From Aristolochia californica (Eukaryota; Streptophyta; Magnoliopsida; Piperales; Aristolochiaceae), in contig JARWKL010000002.1 of NCBI GenBank assembly GCA_029961685.1, positions 33,944,908 through 34,008,907 on the forward strand: a DNA stretch of 64,000 nt. Reading direction: 5' to 3'. How positions within the stretch are numbered: position 1 is the first letter of the stretch; each line of letters begins with the position of its first letter. The notes under the pieces are model-generated. The model searched no databases. It saw only the letters and a list, made by a program, of their open reading frames with translations, and was not told the DNA's origin. The translations under genes and the position numbers were made by a program. Shown in pieces: positions 43,299-54,576 of the stretch.

Positions 43299-44051
43299 TT
43301 ATGACAGGGCAAGTAACATAAGTTTTCCTATGAGATGATGAAAACGAGAAGCGGTATGCGATTTTGTGAAGACATCTACAAGTTGAAATGTGAAGGAAAC
43401 ATGGGGCAAGGTGAGAGAGTCTTGTAAGTAGTGATGTCGCACAAAGTCACAATTGATCTCAATATGCTTCGTACGCTCATGAAAAATAGGATTCTTGGCA
43501 ATCTGAATGGCACTTTGATTATCACAAAACATAGGTGTGGCAAACAGTTGAGGGAAGCCAAGTTCTTCAAGTAATCGATGAAACTAAATTAACTCAGCAG
43601 TAGTGGTTGCCATAGCCCGATATTCTACCTTGGTAGAAGAGTGATAGACAACTGATTGTTTCTTACTCTTCTAAGCCACCAAAGAATTACCAAGGAAGAT
43701 ACAATACCCTGTAGTAGATTTGTGAATTGTTGGATCACCAGCCCAGTCAGCATCAAAGTAACAAGTGAGAATCAAATCAGAGTCGGAAGACAAAAGTAAA
43801 CTATGATGCAAAGTGCCACGTAAGTAACATAAGATATGGAGAACGGCTGTCCAATGTGCGGTACATGGTGCGAAAGAAAACTGACTAACCACATGAACAA
43901 CATAGGTAATGTCAGGACGTGTTACCATCAAGTAAACAAGTGAACCAACTACCTCTCTGTATTGTGTAACATCAGATAACAATTCACCATCTGTAGGGCT
44001 AAGGCGATGATGGAGTTCAATAGGAGAGTCCGTAATCCGATCATTTGTCAA
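43299..44051 (-). pseudogene. RT thumb and RNase H of copia K
   Basis: YREVVGSLVYLMVTRPDITY ends RT. CYFDADWAGDPTIHKSTTGY (Asp), stop, KSKKQSVV, TKVEYRAMA (Glu), MFCDNQSAIQIAKNP (Asp), FHERTKHIEINCDF and QLVDVFTKS form RNase H. The catalytic residues survive, but stops at about 43670 and 43590 break the frame. Confidence 0.85.
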
Positions 44052-44057
44052 TCTTGC

Positions 44058-44660
44058 TCAACTGATCACATCATAGGTGTATTTTGATTGAGACAAAATA
44101 TAACCTTCAGGAGAATAGGCAACTTCAATACCCAAAAAATACCATAAGTACCCAAGATCCTTCATTGCAAACATAGAATGAAGTTGTTGTTTAAGGTCTG
44201 CAATCCCATTATCATCATCATCAGTCACAATCATATCATCAACATAAAAAAGAACCACAATATGCCCCACAACAGTTTTACAAATGAACATGACAGAATC
44301 ATAATTTGAAGCAAAAAAATCCAAGATGAATCAAAGAGGATCTGAACTTCTCAAACCAAGCTCGAGGAGCTTGCTTGAGACCATATAAAGCCCGTCGAAG
44401 ACGACAAACATGACCAGAAGTATGAGGAAGGCCTGGTGGTGGCCGCATATATACGTCCTCGGCCAAATCACCATTTAAAAATGCATTCTTAACATCCATT
44501 TGATGAAGATGCCATTTGTGAATAGCAGCAATAGAAATCAATGTGTGAATTGTCTTCATTTGAGCAACAGGAGCAAATGTCTCATCATAATCAAGTCATT
44601 CGGTTTGTGAGTATCCTTTAGCCACTAATCGAGCTTTGTGTCGCTCAAGTGTACCATTAG
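44058..44660 (-). pseudogene. Reverse transcriptase of copia K
   Basis: [40 protein letters not shown], then a frameshift near 44310 and VVLFYVDDMIVTDDDDNGI with the intact YVDD, and YFLGIEVAYSPEG. The two open parts (44559-44299 and 44324-44058) overlap, the sign of a single frameshift. Confidence 0.9.
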
Positions 44661-45210
44661 ACTTAGTTTTTACTTTGAAAATTCATTTACAACCAATAGA
44701 ATACTTACCTGGAGGAAGAGGAACTGACTCTCAAGTACCAGTTTGGTGCAGGTCGGTAAGCTCATCATTAATGGCGTGTCACCAATTTGCATCTGATGCA
44801 GCTTCCTTGTATGACTTAGGCTCAACAAAAGAGTGAATCTTAGACAAAAAATTAAAATAGGTGGAAGAGAAAAAAGATGAAGATGGACTATACCTCTGAG
44901 GGGGACGACGAACACGAGAGGAAACGCAAGGTGTGGCAGAAGGCGGATCACAAGAGTCCAGAGAGTCGAGAGGGAGAGGCGCCATAGGAGAAGGTAAGTC
45001 AGAGGAAACAATAGGTAAATGAGGAGAACACTCAGGATGCAGTGGTGAATCAGTGGACGGATGGTAACTGATTAATTTGTCATCATGGGGCTCACAGACA
45101 CAAAAGGATCAATGTGTAACAATCCTGTATCATGAAAAATAGGAGTAGACAAGGAAATGCGAAAGTAAAAGAACTATTCCAAAAATTGAACAATTCGATA
45201 AACAAAAAGT
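44661..45210 (-). pseudogene. Variable linker of copia K between integrase and RT
   Basis: PPQRYSPSSSFFS, FVEPKSYKEAASDANW and the following text up to TGTL-type RT start correspond to the low-complexity Ser/Pro linker of copia polyproteins. Overlapping open frames show a frameshift near 44780-44980. Confidence 0.7.
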
Positions 45211-45784
45211 CTACCAGACTCGGGATGATAACATCAATATCCTTTTTGACCAAAACCATAACCAAGAAACACACATAATGCAGATTTTTGCAGACAATTT
45301 AGTGCGACAGGAAGGGGGTAATAAAACAAAACATGCAGAACCAAAGACATGTAAATGCTCATAGGTAAGACGAACACCATATAACCGTTCAAAAGGTGAG
45401 ATACGGCCAAAAACAAAAGAAGGAATAGGGTTAATCAAATAAGTGACAGTATGAAGGGCTTCCCCCCGAAATTCAGAAGGGACAGATGCATGGAGTAGTA
45501 AAGAGCTAGTGGTTTCAATAAGATGACGATGTTTGCATGCTACAACACCATTCTGCTGAGGTGTATAAGGACAAGACAACTGATGAAGAGTGCCCTCAGA
45601 CTTAAGAAAATCATTCAATAAACATGACATATATTCACCACCCGAATCAGAGCGAAAATTTTTAATGTGAGTGGAAAAATGGGTTATCACCATAGCACAA
45701 AATTGAACATAAATAGAATAAAAGTCTGATTTTCGATGCATAAGAAATATCCAAGAGAAACGAGTGAAATCATCGACGATGGTT
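45211..45784 (-). pseudogene. Integrase core of copia K, truncated
   Basis: Enters at VDDFTRFSWIFLMHRKSDFY, then FRSDSGGEYMS (second Asp), CPYTPQQNGVVACKHRHLIE: the usual AERKHRH has lost codons so the Glu is gone. HVFGSACFVLLPP follows. The frame shifts near 45240. The first Asp and zinc finger lie beyond the truncation. Confidence 0.85.
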
Positions 45785-46380
45785 TAATTTTTCCCAAGTT
45801 AGGAAAAATTAAACTATCATCATAAAAATCACTAATTTATAATTTTTATTTATAAAATAATTATTTTATTTATTTAATATATTTATTTTATAATTACTAT
45901 ATTAAATAGTGATTTAATAGTCATAATTAAAATATTGTTAAAATAAATATTTGATAAATTATTTTCGTTTAATTATCCCATTTTTATAATTAATTAAACC
46001 AATGGTTTTAAATTTTATGACAATATATTATTAATTAATAATACATAAAATATATTATGTAAAAATATATAGTGTGTTAAAATTATGATTAGATCATTTT
46101 TTTCTCTTAAATCATTCATTTTTAGGTTAAAGTATATCATATGATATTAATAAATTAAAAACTAAACGTATTACTTTCTTTTTTGTTATTTACAACGTTA
46201 TTTATTTATTATTTGTAATTAATCATGTGCATATTTCATTGGCTCATGTAATTACCATATTAATGCACAATAAAATATCTAATTTAATTAATAAATATAT
46301 TAATATATGTAATTATACATTAAATAACTAATTCGTGTAGTAATAATGGTTGTTTTACCTAATTTGGGGTTTAAGAATTA
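45785..46380 (+). other. Extremely AT-rich spacer
   Basis: Long runs of A/T with TTAATTAATAA, TATATTAATATATG and AAATAATTATTTTATTT words, strikingly poorer in G and C than its neighbours. No open frame or repeat partner. A matrix-attachment-like or old intergenic segment is possible. Confidence 0.5.
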
Positions 46381-46640
46381 TGTTGTGATTAAGTGTACTG
46401 TAAGGGTTTAGGGATTCTCTTGCTTTTTATGTTTTTCTCATGTTGGGGCACTAACATTGGAAATTGTTTTCTAGTGCACATGAAGTTGTCAACACTAACA
46501 CCAAGTGCAAAGATGAAGTTCTTGTAGATGACTGACATGATCTTCATGTTGGAGATGAACATGAACTTCAAAAATCCATTTTGTTGACTAATCCCCACTA
46601 AGTTATGAAACTTGAATTAAATCAGTGCCCTGGCCTGCTA
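46381..46640 (+). other. Unassigned sequence
   Basis: Contains imperfect internal repetition of TGAACATGAA / ATGAAGTTCTTG / CATGATCTTCATG words; an antisense open frame (46598-46389) has no recognised product. Confidence 0.3.
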
Positions 46641-47039
46641 GTGTTCTGCCAATTCGGACTCGCCCGAGTCAAATCGGACTAGCGAGCAACGAACCAGCCT
46701 TCCCCGCGGACCGAGAGTGCTACTTCTACACTTTCTAGACCAAGTCAACTCGGAACAACTCGGTCCAGGTCAACCTGGCTCGATATACTTTTTCTCTGGT
46801 TGGATTATTATTTTTTAAGAATTGACAGATTATTCCTTGGTCAACATATTATTTGGTATGGATATATGTTTTGGATTATTTCATGGGTGATTTTACAAGG
46901 ATTATTTTGGGTCGTGTTAAATGGGCACTAGCCAAACCCATTTAAGCTGCTGCTATTGTGTCTCTTTTGATGAAACATTATTATTGAAGAAGAGGTAGCC
47001 TCATACCATTATTTATTGTCAACCCAGTCAAAAATATCA

Positions 47040-47380
47040 ATTTTTTTGGTTGGGAGTCCATGACGGAGGAACTCATTGTTATATTTATTGTCAACCATGT
47101 CAAAATTATCAAATTTATTTGTGGTTGGGAGTTCATGATGAAGGAACTTCATCCCCATCAAAAATATCAAATTTATTTGTAGTTGGGAGTCCATGGCGGA
47201 GGAACTTCATCCCCATAAAAAATATCAAATTTGTGTGGTTGGGAGTCCATGACAGAAGACCTCATCCCCGTCAAAAATATCAATTTTTTGTCGTTGGAAG
47301 TCCATGACGAAAGAACTTCATTCCCATGAAAAATATTAAATTTTTTGGTTGGAAGTCCATGATGGATGAACTTATTGTTA
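47040..47380 (+). repeat. 58-59-bp tandem repeat array in H5, about 5-6 copies
   Basis: Each unit has GGTTGGGAGTCCATGACGGA, GGAACTTCATCCCC and AAAAATATCAAATTT. It is the same repeat as at 15308-15602, on the opposite strand and more diverged. The first unit is longer, about 75 bp. Confidence 0.85.
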
Positions 47381-47539
47381 TATTTATGTTACTTTCCCCC
47401 ATTAATATCATATTTTACTCTACCACTTGAGAGTCGTTGTCCTATGGAGGTGGACACTTCAGTGCAATGTCTTAGCAGCTAGGTGTGATTTACTCTCACT
47501 GATATTATACTAGCTGGGCCTCATGAACGAGAGCACCAG

Positions 47540-47654
47540 TGTGAGGGGGAGTGTTGGAAGATGAAGACACAGTATACAAAAAAAAAGATTTTATACATCA
47601 TTTGCAGCAAGCTGGGAGTTCATGTTGTTCTCTTACCCCCAGCTTCAGGGGGAG
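47540..47654 (+). other. Doubled polypurine/LTR edge with RNase H tail module in H5
   Basis: GTGAGGGGGAG-TGTTGGAAGATGAAG (LTR-like start at 47552) is followed about 100 bp later by CTTCAGGGGGAG-TGTTGGAAGATAGGG (true LTR at 47655). The segment between encodes ILYIICSKLGVHVVLLPPA, the counterpart of STICSKLGVYDVFSPPA at the end of copia E. H2 and H3 have the same arrangement. Confidence 0.8.
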
Positions 47655-48084
47655 TGTTGGAAGATAGGGCCCAAACCCACACGCCCAAAGAAGGCCCACA
47701 TATCAAAGTATATTAGAAGATGGGCCCAAGCCCATAAGACCAAGGAAGACTCATGGATCCAAGAGAAATAGAAGACGGGCTCAAGGCCCACAAACCTAGG
47801 AGAATGCCCATAGGCCCACATACATTGATGGCAGGACGATAACTAAAGAGTAATCTCATAGAGATGGCATTGATGTAATTATTTTAAAGTTCTAGGGTTA
47901 AAACCCTAACCCTAAGTTCAGGGGTATTATTGTAATATTGTAGTTTCATAAATCTATAAATAGAGCTTCAGGGGGAGGGTAAGGCAGAATCAATTCCATA
48001 ACCCTTCTTCCTCCAGTTTTCTCCCAATGGGTTTCTTTCCTTTTTTCTCCATGAGCTAAATTCCTGAATTCCTGAAAATCAACA
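47655..48084 (+). repeat. 3' LTR of H5
   Basis: TGTTGGAAGATAGGGCCC to CTGAAAATCAACA, 430 bp, TG/CA ends. It includes AAACCCTAACCCTAA, a telomere-repeat-like/telo-box word near 47900, and a TATAAATAGAG promoter-like box near 47955. Confidence 0.85.
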
Positions 48085-48718
48085 AACCTGATTCAATAGA
48101 TTTTCCTATAGAAACCTCATGGAGCAACCTTATATAAAAATTTTAAAAAAAATTAAAAACAATTATATTAAAAACAAAGAACAACTCCCCTCTCTCTATG
48201 AGAAATGCAGAGTACATGATCAGAGACCGCTCTACTTCCTCTCCTAATATTTTCCTATTTATGATTCTACTTAACTTCTAGCAATGATGAATTCTCTCGT
48301 AATCCAATCCCAACCTAGTAAGATGTAGATGTCCATTAAGAGAGTTCGGGGATGACCGATTATCTTTTATTTGGATTTTGATTGTTCGAATATTGTTGAT
48401 GAGTTAGCATGTTGATCCATTTCCAACCCACCGAAGGTATTCGGAAGAGTAGGGGAGAAATAAAAGATGCCAATAAGGAAGTGGTCAAATATCCCATTTT
48501 GAAAATGTATTTTCATATTTGAAAGAGAAACAGCTAAGAGCCCTCATTTTATGTTTTCCTGGCAAGTATTAATTGGCAATAAGTGGTACAACCATGAAAT
48601 GACTCTTCTTTGGGAATATAGGAAGTCAAATGTGGAAAGCCACCCAGCTAACAAGCTGGCACAATGTTTCTATGGCAGGTAATGACTCTAATTGGTAACC
48701 TCGAATCATAAATAGATT

Positions 48719-48735
48719 CCCCCCCCCCCCCCCCC
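48719..48735 (+). repeat. Poly-C tract, about 17 C
   Basis: The equivalent positions in Dup1 (about 23714) and Dup2 (about 30354) have runs of 6 and 8 C, so this is an expanded homopolymer. Confidence 0.85.
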
Positions 48736-50752
48736 TTCCCTGCTTTGCCTTAAATATGAGGAGGTTTTGCATCTCTTCAACATATCTCGAGGTCCAAGCC
48801 AAAGTTGAAGCTTTCTCCATGTCTCCACCATGAGATGTCTCCAAAAATTAGTTCAGTAGTTGAGAAGATGCTTATTGTTGTTGCTGGAAGCTCCTATCTA
48901 AGGTAAGAGCTTTGGATCCTCTTTCAGCAAATGTGTCTAATGATGTATGTGTATATAGTATTGGTATTTTTAGATAATGGTTGGATTTTAGGAGAATTGA
49001 TACAATATATCGTATCTAATATCTTGCATTTCTGCTTTAATAAATGTTTAAGCTGAAACTGATGGATATATTTTGGTCTTCCACAAGAATACTGTCGACT
49101 ATTGGTAGAGAAGGTCATTGATTTCACTCATCAATAACTCTCTCTTCATTAGTATGCAAGGTCGATGGTTCATCGCTTAGTAGTCAGCATTCAACCTTTT
49201 GAAAGGTCATCTTCATTTGGGATTAGCGAAGGTGAAAGGGCTTCTCCATGTTGGTGAGACTAGTGGCTGCCTCCTGAGTCTGTGTAAAGTTTTTGTTGAA
49301 TAAAAACCATTTAGAATCATATGACTCTCGTCTATTTGTTACATAGTACTGAAAGGAGGGAGAATCGAGTAGGTGTAGCTATACGGATAGGAAGAGCCGG
49401 TAGTTTTTGAAAATCAGAACTGTTTTTGGGAAGAGGAGGAATGCTTGACCATGCTCCTTGGCCCCAATTTCTCCTTTACATAAAAGTTTCCTCTTTTGCC
49501 ATTACCATTTTGATTGGTTTTTTCGATACCCTCAAACTATCCAGTGTTTGTATAATCACAAGAACTGTTTTTTAAAACAGAAAAACATGTATTGAACAGT
49601 TGCTCTGAGCTATTGGAGAGATTGAATTCCTCTAAATTGATCCCTATTTGAAAAAGCACCACGATGATATAACCCTAAGAGGACAACAACTCAAAATGCA
49701 TAAACGTGTCGAGTAACTGTGAAGAGGCAACTTACACGCCTCCAAACAAAATCAACACTCAAAAGTCAAGGGGGTTTCATCCTTCCGATGCTTTCAATTT
49801 TTCAAAAATGGGGGCCTAGTTTCCACTAAAAAAATTGATCAAAACAAGGAGGGTTGGGTCTTTTGGAACCTTGAAATAGCTTGTCTGACTTTGATTCATC
49901 AAATAGCTAGGAGTCCTTTTTCTATCCAATAACATTGCTATGGAGGAAGCCAATTGAAGACTCCAATATACCGCCACCTGCAATTTCGTATAAGCTGCAT
50001 TTCCACAAAAAGTACCACCACAAAATGGTTCTTAAAACCAAAACCCTAAACCCTAATGATCCTATTCCAAAATTACTACACAAATTCAAAAATCTTTCCA
50101 TGTATTCACTGATCCATGTGTGACTAATCTTTAAAAATATATACGTAACTATTCATTAATAAGATAATCACTTAAACAATTTAAATTTTAAAAAAAAGTT
50201 TATAAATTTATATAATAAACCCACCTTTCAAGAAACCCACACCCCTTAAAAAATTTAGGATATCTATGAGAGAATTCAATTATGGTGTTTATTAGATCCA
50301 CTCAGTATGTAAACAATGGCAGACGAGCTCAAAAATTATAATATCTTAGAGAGAGATTTTAAACATATAGTTTGGGACATCATATTAATTCATCCAAAAT
50401 TCAAAGTGTAAATGACTTTACACATTATGTATGCTTGTTTGTAGGATTTTTATGCCCAAAGATGTTTAATGTAATCGTACCCTTGAAATTTGAGACACGT
50501 TGGATGTTATACATAATGGAACACTATTTTTTCATCCAAATTATGGATCAATGATAAGCTCATCCTTAAGTAATCTTAGGTATAATTTACTAACTTCATT
50601 GTTTTTGTTGAGAATAACCTTTCCATTAAAACAAAATAAATCAAAAAACATATTACTTCATTTATATACTTCATTATACTTATGGAAATAGAAAAAAACA
50701 ATTGGTCTAGGTTAATCAGTTACACAACCTCAACCTATACAAAAAAGTATTC

Positions 50753-51660
50753 ATGCCCAAGGAAAATCAACAAGAAGAGACGTCCACACCCATGAAAAGC
50801 AATGCAAAGGAGACATCCACCTCGCTCATGCAAGCCATGCAAAGGAGGACATTCTCATTCATGGATGTATCTCAATCACATCAAGGATCTTCTAGAACAA
50901 GTTCTCGTACTATCATTCAGATGAGGGACCGACCACAAACTTCTTTAACTATTCAAGAATCTCCTACAATCACTTCCCCAATGGCATGATGCGATGAAAG
51001 AAGAATACAATGTTATTCAATGCAATAACACCTAGGAACTCATTCCTAAACAATCTGATATGTGTGTTGTTGGATCTCGATGGAATTTTTGAACCAAATA
51101 CAACAAGGATGGAATTGTCCAAAAATACAAAGCTCATCTTGTAGCTCAAAGACATAGGCGACTTCCAAGAATAGACTATGATCAAACATTTAGTCCTGTG
51201 GTTTGTCCCCAAATGATTCGAGTAGTTCTTACCCAAGCCCTCTATTATAGCTGGCCATTACTTCAATTTGATGTAAACAATGTTTTCCTTCTCAAATCTC
51301 TTGCAAGGAAGTATATATGCATCAACCTCTTGGTTTTCAAAGTTCACCATTTCCAGATCTTGTATGCAGGCCCAAAAAAAGCTATTTGTGGTCTTAAACA
51401 AGCACTTCGAGTTTGGTATGCTCTATTTAGTGATTATTTACTTTATATTTGTTTTCAATCTAGTAAGGTAGATCCATTATTTTTTAGTTATCATTCTTAT
51501 TCTAACAATTTATATCTCCTTCTTTGTGTTCAAATAAAACATCACTCGTTAGAACTTACAAAAAATCCTTGTATGATACTTTTTTAGTCAAAAGTCTAAG
51601 TTCTCTAGATGTCTTCCTATGCATTCAAGTTCATTGACCATCTAAAAAGTTAAGATTATT
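50753..51660 (+). pseudogene. Copia linker/RT remnant inside Dup3
   Basis: Same remnant as at 32382-33300: WHDAMKEEYNV, SRWNF, VAQRHRRLPRIDYDQTFSPV, LQFDVNNVFLL, then better preserved here KAICGLKQALRVWYALF (for YGLKQAPRAWY). YVDD is missing and the text resumes at SLDVFLCIQVH. An antisense open frame at 51236-50970 is a shadow. Confidence 0.8.
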
Positions 51661-52193
51661 TTTATTTAATTGAAAATCATATTACCATTGTAAATAAATT
51701 TACATAATTTCTTTTTTAATTTTGATTAGTTGAATAATTTAATTATATAACATGAATGTGAATTGAATTCTTCATTATTTTTGTGATTTAAAATAATTTT
51801 ATGAAATTTAGAAATTATTTTATAACCAAGATAGTCAATACCAGATTTCTCTGAATTAATTAAAAGAATTTCTAATATATAATGACTTATAATAGGACGA
51901 ATGCCTCTTTCTTAGTTATTTTATCATCAATCTAGTTTTTCAATAAATTCCATCCGCACTTGCCATAAAGTTAACTAACGCAAAATCTAAATTGTATTGT
52001 ACTTTCTATAGACCATACTAACATAAAATAGTACATATCACCCAAGGATTCCCCTCCCCCCATGACTATAATAGGAAGAATGCTCCTATTAGTAGGCTCA
52101 TCAGGCCGTCATCTTCATGATGCAGGCCCCCTTGATTTTATTGTCTAACATTCTTCCTCTTATTTTATTCAAAGCTGAAGAGGATCCTATTAA

Positions 52194-53060
52194 TAGGAAC
52201 TAGAGAGCAATTATTTCCATGGGAAAGAGAAGAGTTGGTTATATACAACTAGTTTAGTTTGCTTCCATGACCTTTCTTCTTTCTCAATTTGGGTCTTAGG
52301 AAGGTCCCTTCAAATTCAACGTGAAAGATGCATTATTTTCCCTAAAAGATTTGTTTTCCATCAAATTACGCTAATATCATGTTCAAGGGTGCAAGATGAT
52401 GTTGAATCACCTTGACCCCTTAAAACAAAATTTTGATGGTGAAAACTTGATTACTTGAGTCAATTAAAATTTTATCACAAACACTTAACAAACTCGTGTG
52501 TGTGTGTGTGTCTGCGTTTGTGCGTGTGGGTGTGTGTGTAAAGAGGATCCTATTAAGAGGTACTAGAAATCAGTTGTTTCCATGGGAACGAGAACTTTGC
52601 TTCCATGACCTCTCTTCTTTCTCAATTTGGGCCTTAGGAAGGTTCCTTCAAATTTGACTTGAAAGATGTACTATTTTCCATAATAGACTCATTTTCCATC
52701 AAATTACGCTAATACCATGCTCAAGGGTGCAAGATGATGTTGAATCACCTTGACCCTTAAAAACAAAATTTTGATGACGAAAACTTGATAACTTGAGTCA
52801 ATTAGACTTTTATCACAAACGCTTAACAAACTTGTGTGTGTGTGTAGTTTTCTTGGACAACAATGCACTTCGCTTGTATGATCTATCTTCTTTCTCAGTT
52901 TGGTCTTTAGGAGGGTTCCTTTGTGTGTGCGTGTGTATAGTTTTCTCGGAAAATAATTCACTATGCTTGTATGAACTATCTTCTTTCTCAATTTGGTCTT
53001 TAGGAGGGTTCCTTCAAAGTTCCAACCTAGAAGGCGTATCAATTTCCCAGAAAGACCTAT
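52194..53060 (+). repeat. Tandem units of about 320 bp ending in GT runs, in Dup3
   Basis: Units starting near 52194, 52540 and (shortened) 52845 and 52921 share GCTTCCATGACC, TCTTCTTTCTCAATTTGG, CCTTAGGAAGGTTCCTTC and CTTGAGTCAATTAGACTTTT, each closing with (GT)n at about 52496-52540, 52833-52846 and 52921-52938. Dup2 has two such units; copy number differs between the two long-repeat copies. Confidence 0.75.
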
Positions 53061-53730
53061 TTTTTTATCAAATTATCTTAACATCATATTCAAGGGAGCA
53101 AGATGTTGTTGAATAACCTTAACCATGTAAAACACAATTGTGGCGATAGAAACTGGATCACTTGAGTTGCTTAGACTTTTAATGCAAGAACTTTGCAAAC
53201 TTCAATTGCTTCCACCACTTACTCAAGCCACCTTGGTGACAAACTAGAGCAACAAGTTAAAATCTTGAAATGCATTTATTTTTAAGTGTCTGAAAATTTG
53301 CAATGGAGTGATTTTTTTTTTGTCACCAAAACATTAAAAAATATAGTATTCCCCTCTAGTTGAAAAGAGATATTAAAATAAAATGCATAAAATAAAAAAA
53401 TCAAATAATTGGTGCAAGATTAAAAAAATTGAAATAAATCAAACCTGAATTCTAATGCTTTGGTACTTAAAATTTAAAAAAAAAACATGGGGATCACTGG
53501 AAAATTTAATGTGATTCAGAAAAATAGACAAGAAATTGAAGAAAATTTATAGATGCTCAAATATTGTTTATAGGGAGATTTTGAGCTTCTATATATGCTA
53601 AATCTGATTTAGATCCATAATTTGACAAGAAAAAATATTTAACTGATTAGAATTGGATTTAATTTTCTTTTCTTGTACAATTGTTTCTAATTTTTTTAGG
53701 TGGGTTCAATTGGTCCATGCAAGTTAACAT

Positions 53731-53924
53731 GAAAATGATTTAAAAAATATTTTAATCTCTATTAATTCGGATTCAAAGGTTTTTCTTCATGGTCTGATAT
53801 GGTCGAGACCATATATCCTCTCTTCTTGAAAATGATTTAAAAAATATTTTAATCTCTATTAATTTGGATTCAAAGGTTTTTCTCTATGGTCGGATATGGT
53901 CTAGACCATATATCCTCTCTTCTT
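53731..53924 (+). repeat. 97-bp tandem duplication
   Basis: GAAAATGATTTAAAAAATAT at 53731 recurs at 53828. Both units run through GGATTCAAAGGTTTTTCT to CCATATATCCTCTCTTCTTG with few differences. The unit spans the junction between Dup3 and the M1 repeat. Confidence 0.9.
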
Positions 53925-54490
53925 GAGTGCTCCATCGGGTTTGGTCTACAGAAGTCTATTTCACACCAGAGGCCCTTGAGGTTATTGTAGAATTTTTCAA
54001 GATAGTCACCGGTGTCACATGTTACCGCAAATCATACACTTGGGAGGTGTCATTGCCTTCAACATACGCAATAGAAATGTCGTAGGTCTATGTCGGGGCT
54101 AAAGCTTTGCTCAAAGTTTAAGTCATTCTCGTGGTCAACTCGGCCATGAGTAGAGAGTAGAGGAGATCGAAGGAGATAAACCATTCGAATACCCTATTTT
54201 TTCTTTGACTGAGATACACATCTCAACAACCTGGGATAGGTCCATCTTGAGTCCAGTCCTAATCTGGTCCGAGTCGAGTCTTAGTCTAAGTTTGGTCTGG
54301 GTCAAGTCTGGTCCAAATCTGGTCCGGGTCGAGTCTGGTCTAATCTGGTCTAGTTTGAGTCAAGTTTGGTCTGAATCTGGTCCAGGGTGAGTCTTGTATG
54401 GTTTGGTCTAGTTTGGTCCGAGTCGAGTCAAGTCCGAATCTAGTCCAGGGCGAGTCTTGTCTTGTCTGGTCTGGTTCGAATCTAAGTCAA
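53870..54490 (+). repeat. M1 repeat, copy 2, with long degenerate GTCTGGTCCGAGTC minisatellite
   Basis: Homologous to 13961-14438. The minisatellite (about 54235-54480) repeats words such as AATCTGGTCCGAGTCGAGTC and AGTCTGGTCTG. A small open frame across it (54205-54390) is low-complexity and not a gene. 54491-54576 is unassigned. Confidence 0.7.
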
Positions 54491-54576
54491 ACCGCATAGA
54501 CAACGCACTCTACAGATTGAAAGCTATGAACTGAGGGGTATTGAAGGTCTTTGATGCCAACATGTCTCTGATGTTG

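Larger units (their letters stand above)
43088..45784 (-). mobile_element. Copia K: 3' half (LTR, RNase H, RT, linker, integrase core)
   Basis: Opposite strand to L. Its polypurine region is expanded into a 26-C run on the plus strand. It ends abruptly at 45784 inside the integrase core, next to an AT-rich spacer. Gag, protease and the integrase zinc finger are absent. It is from a different copia lineage than E and F. Confidence 0.8.
46640..48084 (+). mobile_element. H5: H-family non-autonomous element, 3' part
   Basis: A GAGTC/CAACTCGG-rich segment (46650-46790), interior matching H1, the 58-59-bp array (47040-47380), interior matching H3 (TACCACTTGAGAGTCG), an inner polypurine edge at 47540-47557, the RNase H tail module, the outer tract and the LTR 47655-48084. 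Opposite in orientation to H1-H3. No primer site or 5' LTR was identified. It abuts Dup3, which it probably entered. Confidence 0.7.
48085..53760 (+). repeat. Dup3: third, uninterrupted copy of the long repeat
   Basis: It aligns with Dup2 along about 5.7 kb once D and E are removed, and with Dup1 over its first 0.75 kb. It shows the empty sites of both insertions: GCACAATGTTTCTATGG near 48660 and CCTATTAATAGGAACTAG near 52186. It has no LTRs at its ends, so its nature (large segmental duplication or old composite element) is open. It contains a copia RT remnant and three units of the GT-ended tandem repeat. Confidence 0.85.

Noticed and set aside
54205..54390. Open frame rich in Ser, Val and Leu repeats
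   Set aside because: It covers the GTCTGGTCC minisatellite and is a low-complexity artefact.
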